In this document: one piece after another, positions 26,980 through 35,078 of the stretch
How the letters are laid out: each line of letters opens with the position of its first letter
Numbering within the stretch: position 1 is the stretch's first letter
NCBI RefSeq assembly: GCF_040760005.1
Contig: NZ_CP099760.1
Location: 5,922,001 to 5,986,000, forward strand
Origin: Pseudomonas sp. stari2
Lineage (GTDB): Bacteria; Pseudomonadota; Gammaproteobacteria; Pseudomonadales; Pseudomonadaceae
Reading direction: 5' to 3'
DNA: 64,000 nucleotides
Position numbers and translations under genes: made by a program
The notes under the pieces: generated by a model
Database searches by the model: none
What the model saw: only the letters and a program-made list of their open reading frames with translations
Told to the model about the DNA's origin: nothing

Positions 26980-28881
26980 GTGAGCCTATTAGAAGAAAAC
27001 CAATCCACTGACCTGGAAAAAATGGTCGGCCTGAGCCGTCGCGGTTTCATCGGTGCCGGCGCGTTGTGCGGCGCGGCGATGTTCCTCGGCGGCAGCCTGT
27101 TGAGCCGCAGCGCGCTGGCCACCGGTGTCAGCGCCGGTAACAGCCGCCTGCTCGGCTTCGACAGCATTCCGGCCGCCACCACCGACGTCATCAGTCTGCC
27201 CAAGGGCTACAAGTCATCGGTGCTGATCAGCTGGGGTCAGCCCCTGCACAAGAACGGCCCGGCCTTCGACCCGAGCGGCAACGGCACCGCGGCTGCACAG
27301 GAAGTGCAGTTCGGCGACAACAACGACGGCATGAGCCTGTTCGCCTTCCCGGACGACAAGAATCGCGCCCTGATGGCGATCAACAACGAATACACCAACT
27401 ACCGCTACCTCTACCCCCATGGCGGCCAGCCGCAATCGGCGGAAGACGTGCGCAAGGCCCTGGCCTGCGAAGGCGTGTCGGTGATCGAAGTGGCGCGCAA
27501 GAACGGCCAGTGGCAGTTCGTTCAGGGCTCGCGTTACAACCGCCGCATCCACGGCAACTCGCCGCTGCGTATCAGTGGCCCGGCTGCCGGCCATGAGCTG
27601 ATGAAAACCAGCGCCGACAAGCACGGCAAGAAAGTCCTCGGCACCTTCCAGAACTGCGCCAACGGCAAGACCCCGTGGGGCACTTACCTGACCTGCGAAG
27701 AAAACTTCACCGACTGCTTCGGCAGCAGCAACGCCCAGCAGCAATTCAACCCGGCGCAGAAACGCTACGGCGTGACAGCCGCCAGCCGCGAGATCAACTG
27801 GCATCCGTTTGATCCACGCTTCGACATGGCGAAGAACCCGAACGAGATCAACCGCCACGGCTGGGTGGTGGAAATCGACCCGTTCGACCCGCAATCGACC
27901 CCGGTCAAACGCACCGCCCTCGGTCGTTTCAAACACGAAAACGCCGCCCTGGCCGAGACCGACGACGGTCGCGCCGTGGTGTACATGGGCGACGACGAAC
28001 GCGGCGAGTTCATCTACAAATTCATCAGCCGCGACCGCATCAACCACCGCAACGCCAAAGCCAACCGCGACATACTCGACCACGGCACCCTGTACGTGGC
28101 GAAGTTCGACGCCGGCGACGGTAACCCCGATCACCCGAAAGGCCAGGGCCAGTGGATCGAGCTGACCCACGGCAAGAACGGCATCGACGCCAGCAGCGGT
28201 TTTGCCGATCAGGCCGAAGTGCTGATTCACGCGCGTCTCGCCGCCAGCGTGGTCGGCGCCACGCGCATGGACCGCCCGGAATGGATCGTGGTCAGCCCGA
28301 AAGACGGCCAGGTTTATTGCACCCTGACCAACAACGCCAAGCGCGGCGAAGACGGGCAACCGGTGGGTGGGCCGAACCCGCGCGAGAAAAACGTCTACGG
28401 GCAGATTCTGCGCTGGCGCACTGATCGCGACGATCACGGTTCGAAGACCTTCGGCTGGGATCTATTCGTGGTAGCCGGCAACCCGAGCGTGCACGCCGGA
28501 ACGCCAAAGGGCGGCTCGTCGAACATCACCCCGCAGAACATGTTCAACAGCCCGGACGGCCTCGGTTTCGACAAGGCCGGACGGTTGTGGATCCTCACAG
28601 ACGGCGATTCCAGCAACGCCGGGGACTTTGCCGGAATGGGCAACAACCAGATGCTCTGCGCCGATCCCAAGACGGGCGAGATTCGCCGGTTCATGGTCGG
28701 ACCGATCGGTTGTGAAGTCACCGGGATCAGTTTCTCGCCGGATCAGAAAACCCTGTTCGTCGGGATTCAGCACCCGGGCGAAAACGGCGGTTCGACCTTC
28801 CCCGAGCATTTGCCGAACGGCAAGCCGCGCTCTTCGGTGATGGCGATTACCCGTGAGGATGGCGGGATCGTCGGCGCCTGA
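26980..28881 (+). CDS. PhoX-family Tat-exported phosphatase
   Basis: Protein of 633 residues, a DUF839/PhoX alkaline phosphatase, a calcium- and iron-dependent periplasmic enzyme class. A Tat signal is present: LSRRGFIGAG near residue 15-25, then a hydrophobic stretch ending SRSALA. Family segments such as NCANGKTPWGTYLTCEENF and GDDERGEFIYKF are visible. The start is GTG 26980 with AGGA upstream. No Pho box was recognised. It is followed by a REP-like hairpin. Substrate specificity is not determinable. Confidence 0.87.
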   Translation: MSLLEENQSTDLEKMVGLSRRGFIGAGALCGAAMFLGGSLLSRSALATGVSAGNSRLLGFDSIPAATTDVISLPKGYKSSVLISWGQPLHKNGPAFDPSGNGTAAAQEVQFGDNNDGMSLFAFPDDKNRALMAINNEYTNYRYLYPHGGQPQSAEDVRKALACEGVSVIEVARKNGQWQFVQGSRYNRRIHGNSPLRISGPAAGHELMKTSADKHGKKVLGTFQNCANGKTPWGTYLTCEENFTDCFGSSNAQQQFNPAQKRYGVTAASREINWHPFDPRFDMAKNPNEINRHGWVVEIDPFDPQSTPVKRTALGRFKHENAALAETDDGRAVVYMGDDERGEFIYKFISRDRINHRNAKANRDILDHGTLYVAKFDAGDGNPDHPKGQGQWIELTHGKNGIDASSGFADQAEVLIHARLAASVVGATRMDRPEWIVVSPKDGQVYCTLTNNAKRGEDGQPVGGPNPREKNVYGQILRWRTDRDDHGSKTFGWDLFVVAGNPSVHAGTPKGGSSNITPQNMFNSPDGLGFDKAGRLWILTDGDSSNAGDFAGMGNNQMLCADPKTGEIRRFMVGPIGCEVTGISFSPDQKTLFVGIQHPGENGGSTFPEHLPNGKPRSSVMAITREDGGIVGA

Positions 28882-28895
28882 TTCTGCGACGCGCT

Positions 28896-28926
28896 GATCG
28901 TTCCCGTGCCCTGCACGGGAACGATC
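28896..28926. repeat. REP-like palindrome
   Basis: GATCGTTCCCGTGC, a 3-base loop, GCACGGGAACGATC: a perfect 14-bp stem. It belongs to the same GTTCCC...GGGAAC type as the element at 54056-54080, with compensated base changes. It lies 14 bp past the phoX stop and may end that transcript. Confidence 0.7.
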
Positions 28927-28997
28927 CCACTCAAGACACCCCGTCTGCGCTACCATGCTGGGCCGGACGCGGCAGCCTGCCGCGCGCAGGAGTCAGC

Positions 28998-29972
28998 ATG
29001 GCCCACCCGTTTGAAACCCTCACCCCAGACCTCGTGCTCGATGCCGTCGAAAGCATCGGCTTCCTGAGCGACGCGCGCATTCTGGCGCTCAACAGTTACG
29101 AAAACCGCGTCTATCAGGTCGGCATCGAAGACTCCGAACCGCTGATCGCCAAGTTCTATCGCCCGCAGCGCTGGACCAACGAAGCGATTCTGGAAGAGCA
29201 CCAGTTCACCTTCGAACTGGCCGACGTCGAAATCCCGGTGGTGGCGCCATTGGTCCACAACGGTAAAACCCTGCACGAACACGCCGGCTTTCGTTTTACC
29301 CTGTTTCCCCGTCGCGGCGGCCGAGCGCCGGAGCCGGGCAATCTCGATCAGCTGTATCGCCTCGGCCAGTTGCTCGGGCGCATGCACGCAGTCGGCGGAA
29401 CCAAACCGTTCGAGCACCGCGAAGCGTTGGCCGTGCAGAACTTCGGCCATGCCTCGCTGAACACTTTGCTGGAAGGCAACTTCATCCCCAAAAGCCTGTT
29501 GCCGGCCTACGAGTCCGTCGCCCGCGACCTGCTCAAGCGTGTGGAAGACGCCTACGCCGCCACGCCGCACCGGAACATCCGCATGCATGGCGATTGCCAC
29601 CCCGGCAACATGATGTGCCGCGACGAGATGTTCCACATCGTCGACCTCGACGACTGCCGCATGGGCCCGGCGGTGCAGGACATCTGGATGATGCTCGCCG
29701 GCGACCGTCAGGATTGTCTCGGACAGCTGTCGGAATTGATGGACGGCTACAACGAATTTCATGACTTCGACCCGCGCGAACTGGCGCTGATCGAACCGCT
29801 GCGCGCCCTGCGCCTGATGCATTACAGCGCGTGGCTGGCCCGGCGCTGGGACGATCCGGCGTTCCCCCGCAGTTTTCCATGGTTCGGCAGCGAACGATAT
29901 TGGGGCGATCAGGTATTGGCGTTGCGTGAGCAACTGTCGGCGCTGAACGAAGAGCCGTTGAAGCTTTTCTGA
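28998..29972 (+). CDS. srkA: SrkA (YihE), stress-response protein kinase
   Basis: Ser/Thr protein kinase of 324 residues with the aminoglycoside-phosphotransferase/choline-kinase fold; in E. coli it protects against programmed cell death under stress. The catalytic loop MHGDCHPGNM and metal-binding VDLDDCRMGP are intact. The start MAHPFETLTPDLVLDAVES is standard, with CAGGAG before it. Adjacent on the same strand to rarD, as in P. aeruginosa (memory). Confidence 0.93.
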   Translation: MAHPFETLTPDLVLDAVESIGFLSDARILALNSYENRVYQVGIEDSEPLIAKFYRPQRWTNEAILEEHQFTFELADVEIPVVAPLVHNGKTLHEHAGFRFTLFPRRGGRAPEPGNLDQLYRLGQLLGRMHAVGGTKPFEHREALAVQNFGHASLNTLLEGNFIPKSLLPAYESVARDLLKRVEDAYAATPHRNIRMHGDCHPGNMMCRDEMFHIVDLDDCRMGPAVQDIWMMLAGDRQDCLGQLSELMDGYNEFHDFDPRELALIEPLRALRLMHYSAWLARRWDDPAFPRSFPWFGSERYWGDQVLALREQLSALNEEPLKLF

Positions 29973-30038
29973 CACGACACGTCTATACAACTGCCCGTAC
30001 AATCGCTGCTTTGTTAGCTGCCTAAGCAAGGATTCTGC

Positions 30039-30926
30039 ATGCAAGCCGCCAACCCGCGTCGCGGGTACATTCTGGGCCTCAGTGCCTACATCATCTGGGG
30101 ATTGTTCCCGCTTTACTTCAAAGCCATCGCCGAAGTGCCGGCAGTGGAAATCATCATTCACCGGGTGCTGTGGTCGGCGCTGTTCGGCGCGCTGCTGTTG
30201 ATGGTGTGGAAGCACCCCGGCTGGTGGCAGGAACTGCGCGACAACCCGAAACGCCTGGCGATTCTCGCGCTCAGCGGAACCTTGATCGCGGCCAACTGGC
30301 TGACCTACGTCTGGTCGGTGAACAACGGCCGGATGCTGGAAGCGAGCCTCGGTTACTACATCAACCCGCTGGTGAATGTGTTGCTGGGCATGCTGATTCT
30401 GGGCGAACGCCTGCGGCGCATGCAGTGGCTGGCGGTCGGTCTGGCAACGGTCGGCGTGGCTCAGCAGGTGTGGCAGGTGGGAAGTCTGCCGTGGGTGTCG
30501 CTGGTGCTTGCGCTGACTTTTGGTTTCTATGGGCTGATCCGCAAACAGGCACCGGTCAAGGCGCTGCCGGGGCTGGTGGTGGAAACCTGGATGCTGGTGC
30601 CGATCGCCCTCGCGTGGCTGCTGTTCAACCCGACCGCAACCAGCGCCCAGGCCGAGTTCTGGACTACGTCCGAAGCCTGGTGGCTGGTCGCTGCCGGCCC
30701 GGTGACGCTGGTGCCGCTGGTGAGCTTCAACGCCGCCGCGCGGCATCTGCCTTACACCACGCTCGGCTTCCTGCAATACCTGGCGCCAACGCTGGTGCTG
30801 CTGCAAGCCGTGCTGCTGTTCGGTGAGCATTTGTCGTCCAGCACGCTGATCGCCTTCATGTTTATCTGGGCCGGTCTGGCGGTGTACAGCGTCGATGCCT
30901 GGCTAACGCTGCGCCGTCGCAGCTGA
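30039..30926 (+). CDS. rarD: RarD, EamA-family transporter
   Basis: Inner-membrane protein of 295 residues with about ten hydrophobic helices in two EamA repeats. The N terminus RRGYILGLSAYIIWGLFPLY and the motif YYINPLVNVLLGMLILGERL define the RarD subfamily (historically chloramphenicol-sensitive protein). The substrate is not known. AAGGA precedes the ATG. A stem-loop follows the stop. Confidence 0.92.
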   Translation: MQAANPRRGYILGLSAYIIWGLFPLYFKAIAEVPAVEIIIHRVLWSALFGALLLMVWKHPGWWQELRDNPKRLAILALSGTLIAANWLTYVWSVNNGRMLEASLGYYINPLVNVLLGMLILGERLRRMQWLAVGLATVGVAQQVWQVGSLPWVSLVLALTFGFYGLIRKQAPVKALPGLVVETWMLVPIALAWLLFNPTATSAQAEFWTTSEAWWLVAAGPVTLVPLVSFNAAARHLPYTTLGFLQYLAPTLVLLQAVLLFGEHLSSSTLIAFMFIWAGLAVYSVDAWLTLRRRS

Positions 30927-30947
30927 TCAAAAAACGCACAAACCTCC

Positions 30948-30972
30948 ACAGGCCACGGTTCTCGTGGCCTGT
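30948..30972 (+). terminator. Hairpin after rarD
   Basis: Perfect 10-bp stem ACAGGCCACG-GTTCT-CGTGGCCTGT, 21 bp past the rarD stop. The U-tract is poor (ATCGTTCC), so termination efficiency is uncertain. Confidence 0.5.
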
Positions 30973-30989
30973 ATCGTTCCTTCCCAAGG

Positions 30990-31111
30990 TTATCCACAGC
31001 GTGATCCCCGCCGTTTGTGCGCAAGTCACTGAATGCTGGCGGTTTTTTGATCAATCTTCGCCAAGCCACGGCAGGTGTGGCCTGGCGGTCAGTCTCTACA
31101 GGTTATCCACA
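30990..31111 (+). other. Two perfect DnaA boxes in the rarD-gcvR gap
   Basis: TTATCCACA occurs at 30990-30998 and 31103-31111, in the same orientation, 113 bp apart, in a 223-bp gap between convergent genes. Both match the strongest DnaA consensus TTATNCACA. There is no dnaA, dnaN or AT-rich unwinding region here, so this is not oriC. Confidence 0.55.
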
Positions 31112-31149
31112 GGCAGGTGCACGTTTAAACTGGATAACCCGATCCGTCT

Positions 31150-31668
31150 TCACAGATCGGTGCGCAGCACCAATTCCACCATCAAGTCATCGGCCAGGGT
31201 TTCCAGGCGCGATTGCAGCACATCCAGCGACAGGGTCAGTGGCACCGCCAGGATCGCCTCGGCGTGGAACAGCGGCTCGCTGCTCATCGGCGCCGGGCGT
31301 ACTTCGGTCACCAGCCGTTCGAGATTGACGCCCTGCTCGCTCAGCAGCCGGGTGATGTCACGCACGATGCCCGGCCGGTCGTTGCCCACCAGTTCCATGG
31401 CGATAGGTTTCCAGGTGCACGCCTGTTCAATCCCGCTTTCGGCCACCAGCACACGAATGCCCTGCGTCGACAGCGCTTGTAAGGCATCGACTAATTCGTC
31501 GTAAGCCTCTGCTGGCACGCCGACCCGCAAAATCCCGGCGAACTGCCCGGCCATCCGCGACATGCGGCTTTCCAGCCAGTTGCCGCCGTGTTCGGCGATG
31601 CATTGGGCGATGCGCTCGACCTGACCCGGCTTGTCCGGCGCGAAGACGGTGAGTACGAGGTGATCCAT
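31150..31668 (-). CDS. GcvR-like glycine cleavage repressor protein (two ACT domains)
   Basis: Protein of 172 residues with two ACT domains: MDHLVLTVFAPDKPGQVERIA (1-75) and CTWKPIAMELVGNDRPGIVRD (about 88-165). In E. coli GcvR binds glycine and opposes the activator GcvA; pseudomonad members are annotated by similarity. An AGAGGG-like site precedes the ATG. It converges on rarD and is divergent from glcB across a 454-bp gap. Confidence 0.85.
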   Translation of the reverse strand: MDHLVLTVFAPDKPGQVERIAQCIAEHGGNWLESRMSRMAGQFAGILRVGVPAEAYDELVDALQALSTQGIRVLVAESGIEQACTWKPIAMELVGNDRPGIVRDITRLLSEQGVNLERLVTEVRPAPMSSEPLFHAEAILAVPLTLSLDVLQSRLETLADDLMVELVLRTDL

Positions 31669-32122
31669 GGCGCAGCCCTCTTGTCATGACTTTTGTTATA
31701 GAAAAGCAAGTATAGGCAAGCGTTCGACAGACGCCTCAGACGCTCGAGATCACAAATCGTGTACAACTTTTTATATTTAGCTGGAACAATCCAATGGTTT
31801 TTTGAGAACATCCCGTTCCGCGCCGTGACCGCAATGCGTCATGGGGTCGCAGAACGACGTAATTAGTCTGATTTTCACAACCGCAATGCATCATGTAGTA
31901 TGCCGCAGCGCGCACTACATAACGTTGGATCGATGTCTGCCCAAGGCACGTTCGCAACCCTGAAAGCCCCGTCAGCAAGGCCCCCAAGCCGTTGATTGGT
32001 CCCAGCCCAGCCGCCAGCGATGGCATGTACTGGTCGAGGGGTTTGTGGTTTAAATGGCCAGAGGCTTCATTGTTAAATTGAAGAGCTGAAAAGCGAAATA
32101 GCTGAGCAGAGTGAGGCAAGCA
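31669..32122. promoter_or_regulatory. 454-bp divergent control region gcvR-like / glcB with phased repeats
   Basis: No credible gene. Direct repeats ACCGCAATGCGTCATG (31828-31843) and ACCGCAATGCATCATG (31880-31895) match at 15 of 16 bases and begin 52 bp apart, close to five helical turns. The second overlaps an inverted repeat ATGTAGT-N14-ACTACAT (31893-31920). TATACT-like -10 hexamers for the gcvR-like gene are near 31709-31714 on the minus strand. The rest (31930-32100) holds no recognised element. Confidence 0.55.
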
Positions 32123-34300
32123 ATGACTGAACACGTTCAAGTCGGTGGCCTGCAGGTCGCCAAAGTCCTGTTCGACTTCGTGAACAACGAAGCCATTCCC
32201 GGTACCGGTCTCACCGCCGACAAATTCTGGGAAGGTGCCGACAAGGTCATTCACGACCTGGCGCCGAAGAACAAAGCCCTACTCGCCAAACGCGATGACT
32301 TCCAGGCCCGTATCGATGGCTGGCACCAGACCCGTGCCGGTCAGCCGCACGACGCCGTGGCCTATAAAGCCTTCCTGCAAGAGATCGGTTATCTGCTGCC
32401 AGAAGCGGCTGATTTCCAGGCAACGACGCAAAACGTCGATGACGAAATCGCCCGTACCGCCGGCCCGCAACTCGTGGTTCCGGTGATGAACGCCCGCTTC
32501 GCCCTCAACGCCTCGAACGCCCGCTGGGGCTCGCTGTACGACGCCCTGTATGGCACCGACGCCATCAGCGAAGCCGGCGGCGCGGAAAAAGGCAAAGGCT
32601 ACAACAAGGTGCGTGGCGACAAAGTCATCGCCTTCGCCCGTGCGTTCCTCGACGAAGCAGCGCCACTGGCGGCTGGCTCTCACGTCGATTCCACCGGCTA
32701 CAAGATCGCTGATGGCAAACTGGTCGTCACCCTCAAGGGCGGCAGCAGCAGCGGCCTGCGCAATGATGCGCAACTGATCGGTTTTCAGGGCGACGCCAAT
32801 GCGCCGATCGCGATCCTGCTGAAGAACAACGGTCTGCATTTCGAAATCCAGATCGACGCCAGCACCCCGGTCGGCCAGACCGATGCTGCCGGCGTCAAAG
32901 ACATCCTGATGGAAGCGGCACTGACCACCATCATGGACTGCGAAGACTCCGTGGCTGCCGTCGATGCCGACGACAAGGTTGTGATCTACCGCAACTGGCT
33001 GGGCCTGATGAAGGGCGACCTCGCGGAATCCGTTTACAAGGGCGGCCAGACGTTCACCCGCACCATGAACCCGGACCGCACCTATACCAAGGTCGACGGC
33101 AGCGAACTGACCCTGCACGGCCGCTCGCTGTTGTTCGTGCGCAACGTCGGTCACCTGATGACCATCGACGCGATTCTCGACAAGCACGGCAACGAAGTGC
33201 CGGAAGGCATCCTCGACGGTCTGGTGACTTGCCTCGCGGCGATGCACAACCTGAGCGGCAATACCTCGCGCAAGAACACCCGTACCGGTTCCGTCTACAT
33301 CGTTAAACCAAAGATGCACGGCCCGGAAGAAGCGGCGTTCACCAACGAGCTGTTCGGTCGCATCGAAGACGTGCTGGGCCTCAAGCGCAACACCCTGAAA
33401 GTCGGGATCATGGACGAGGAGCGCCGCACCACGGTCAACCTCAAGGCCTGCATCCAGGCCGCCAGCGAGCGTGTGGTGTTCATCAACACCGGCTTCCTCG
33501 ACCGCACCGGCGACGAAATCCACACCTCCATGGAAGCCGGCCCGATGGTGCGCAAGGCCGACATGAAGGCCGAGAAGTGGATCGGCGCCTATGAGAACTG
33601 GAACGTCGATATCGGTCTGAGTACCGGCCTGCAAGGTCGTGCACAAATCGGTAAAGGCATGTGGGCGATGCCCGATCTGATGGCAGCGATGCTCGAACAG
33701 AAAATCGCTCACCCGCTGGCCGGCGCCAACACTGCCTGGGTTCCGTCGCCGACCGCCGCTGCGCTACATGCGCTGCACTACCACAAGGTCGACGTGTTCG
33801 CCCGTCAGGCCGAGTTGGCCAAACGCGCCCGCGCTTCGGTCGATGACATCCTGACCATCCCGCTGGCGGTCAACCCGACCTGGACACCGGAGCAGATCAA
33901 GAACGAACTGGACAACAACGCCCAGGGCATTCTCGGTTACGTGGTGCGCTGGATCGACCAGGGCGTGGGTTGCTCGAAAGTGCCGGACATCAACGACGTC
34001 GGCCTGATGGAAGACCGTGCAACGCTGCGTATCTCCAGCCAGCACATCGCCAACTGGCTGCGCCACGGCATCGTGACCGAAGCGCAAGTGATGGAAAGCC
34101 TCAAGCGCATGGCGCCGGTGGTGGACCGTCAGAACGCCAACGACCCGCTGTACCGTCCACTGGCCCCGAACTTCGACAGCAACATCGCCTTCCAGGCGGC
34201 GGTCGAACTGGTGATCGAAGGCACCAAGCAGCCGAACGGCTACACCGAGCCGGTCCTGCACCGTCGTCGTCGCGAGTTCAAGGCTGCCAACGGCCTGTAA
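32123..34300 (+). CDS. glcB: Malate synthase G
   Basis: Condenses glyoxylate with acetyl-CoA to malate in the glyoxylate shunt and glycolate use. The protein has 725 residues, as expected for isoform G. Family segments are present: [45 protein letters not shown] and the C-terminal [11 protein letters not shown] region. ATG 32123 was preferred to GTG 32111 because GAGG lies eight bases before it and [19 protein letters not shown] is the usual start. Monocistronic, ended by a strong terminator. The unusually long upstream gap carries repeats. Confidence 0.96.
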   Translation: MTEHVQVGGLQVAKVLFDFVNNEAIPGTGLTADKFWEGADKVIHDLAPKNKALLAKRDDFQARIDGWHQTRAGQPHDAVAYKAFLQEIGYLLPEAADFQATTQNVDDEIARTAGPQLVVPVMNARFALNASNARWGSLYDALYGTDAISEAGGAEKGKGYNKVRGDKVIAFARAFLDEAAPLAAGSHVDSTGYKIADGKLVVTLKGGSSSGLRNDAQLIGFQGDANAPIAILLKNNGLHFEIQIDASTPVGQTDAAGVKDILMEAALTTIMDCEDSVAAVDADDKVVIYRNWLGLMKGDLAESVYKGGQTFTRTMNPDRTYTKVDGSELTLHGRSLLFVRNVGHLMTIDAILDKHGNEVPEGILDGLVTCLAAMHNLSGNTSRKNTRTGSVYIVKPKMHGPEEAAFTNELFGRIEDVLGLKRNTLKVGIMDEERRTTVNLKACIQAASERVVFINTGFLDRTGDEIHTSMEAGPMVRKADMKAEKWIGAYENWNVDIGLSTGLQGRAQIGKGMWAMPDLMAAMLEQKIAHPLAGANTAWVPSPTAAALHALHYHKVDVFARQAELAKRARASVDDILTIPLAVNPTWTPEQIKNELDNNAQGILGYVVRWIDQGVGCSKVPDINDVGLMEDRATLRISSQHIANWLRHGIVTEAQVMESLKRMAPVVDRQNANDPLYRPLAPNFDSNIAFQAAVELVIEGTKQPNGYTEPVLHRRRREFKAANGL

Positions 34301-34320
34301 CCTGCGCTGATGCCGGACAT

Positions 34321-34356
34321 GAAAAAGCCCTGATCTTTCGATCAGGGCTTTTTTTG
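34321..34356. terminator. Strong bidirectional terminator glcB / response regulator
   Basis: 14-bp stem AAAAAGCCCTGATC-TTTC-GATCAGGGCTTTTT, with T-run to the right and A-run to the left; it serves glcB on the plus strand and the converging response-regulator gene. Confidence 0.9.
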
Positions 34357-34371
34357 TTTGCGCCGGATTGG

Positions 34372-34818
34372 CTAAGGTTCGATGCCCAGCTCATGTCTGA
34401 CGAGACCGAGCAATTTGGCGGTATCAATCGGCTTGAGCAGAAAGTCCACCACGCTCAAATGCATCGCCGCAATCGCATCCTTCACGTCCGCATCACCCGA
34501 CACAATGATGATCGGCATCGCCGCCCGTACCGACTCGCGCACATGACGAATCAGGTCCAGCCCACCGACATTGCCCATCCGCAGATCGGTGATCACCAGC
34601 CCGATGGAAGGTTTTTCCTCGATCATCTTCAGCGCGGATTCGCCGCTGGCCGCCGTCATGCAACGAATGCCATCCAGCCCGAGGATCTCCGACAGCAACT
34701 CGCGGGCGTCCTTGTCGTCATCAACGATCAGTACCCGCTGCGGCGGCAGGTCGGGTTCCAGCATGACGGCGCTGAGCGCTTCCCGCTCGGCGTCGCTCAA
34801 AATATCGTGGTCGGACAT
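34372..34818 (-). CDS. Single-domain response regulator
   Basis: Receiver domain of 148 residues with no output domain. The acidic pocket is IVDDDKDA, the phosphoacceptor Asp lies in LVITDLRMGN, the conserved Ser is in IIIVSGDA and the Lys in FLLKPID. The first ~25 residues (DAEREALSAVML) form an N-terminal extension. No histidine kinase is adjacent; it is divergent from the cNMP/CBS/DUF294 gene. Partner kinase and output unknown. Confidence 0.9.
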   Translation of the reverse strand: MSDHDILSDAEREALSAVMLEPDLPPQRVLIVDDDKDARELLSEILGLDGIRCMTAASGESALKMIEEKPSIGLVITDLRMGNVGGLDLIRHVRESVRAAMPIIIVSGDADVKDAIAAMHLSVVDFLLKPIDTAKLLGLVRHELGIEP

Positions 34819-35078
34819 GGCGTTCTCTACGTTTTCAAAATCGATCCCCTGGCACAGTGGTCAGACATCGCTGGGCAGAGCTTCAATGTGCACTTCGTCG
34901 GATTTTTTTCCAAGGGGCGAACCCGAGAATTTCCGACTGTTTGTGTAGGGCATATCCGAAAACTACCCAACGGCACGCCAAACCTAGACTTACGTCCAAT
35001 GGGCACCCCGCGCGCCGGGGTCGACCATGGCTGCAACGATCCAATAACAACAATTCGAAAAAGACTGCGGTAATGGTT

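Noticed and set aside
28950..30830. Minus-strand ORF of 626 codons
   Set aside because: Antisense to srkA and rarD, rich in Gln/Arg/His, no family resemblance.
30990..31111. Replication origin
   Set aside because: Two DnaA boxes only, no dnaA/dnaN/rpmH or gidA/parAB context and no AT-rich unwinding element.
31736..32254. Minus-strand ORF of 172 codons upstream of glcB
   Set aside because: Its first 40 codons are antisense to the glcB start and the remainder is in repeat-bearing non-coding DNA; no ribosome site or domain.
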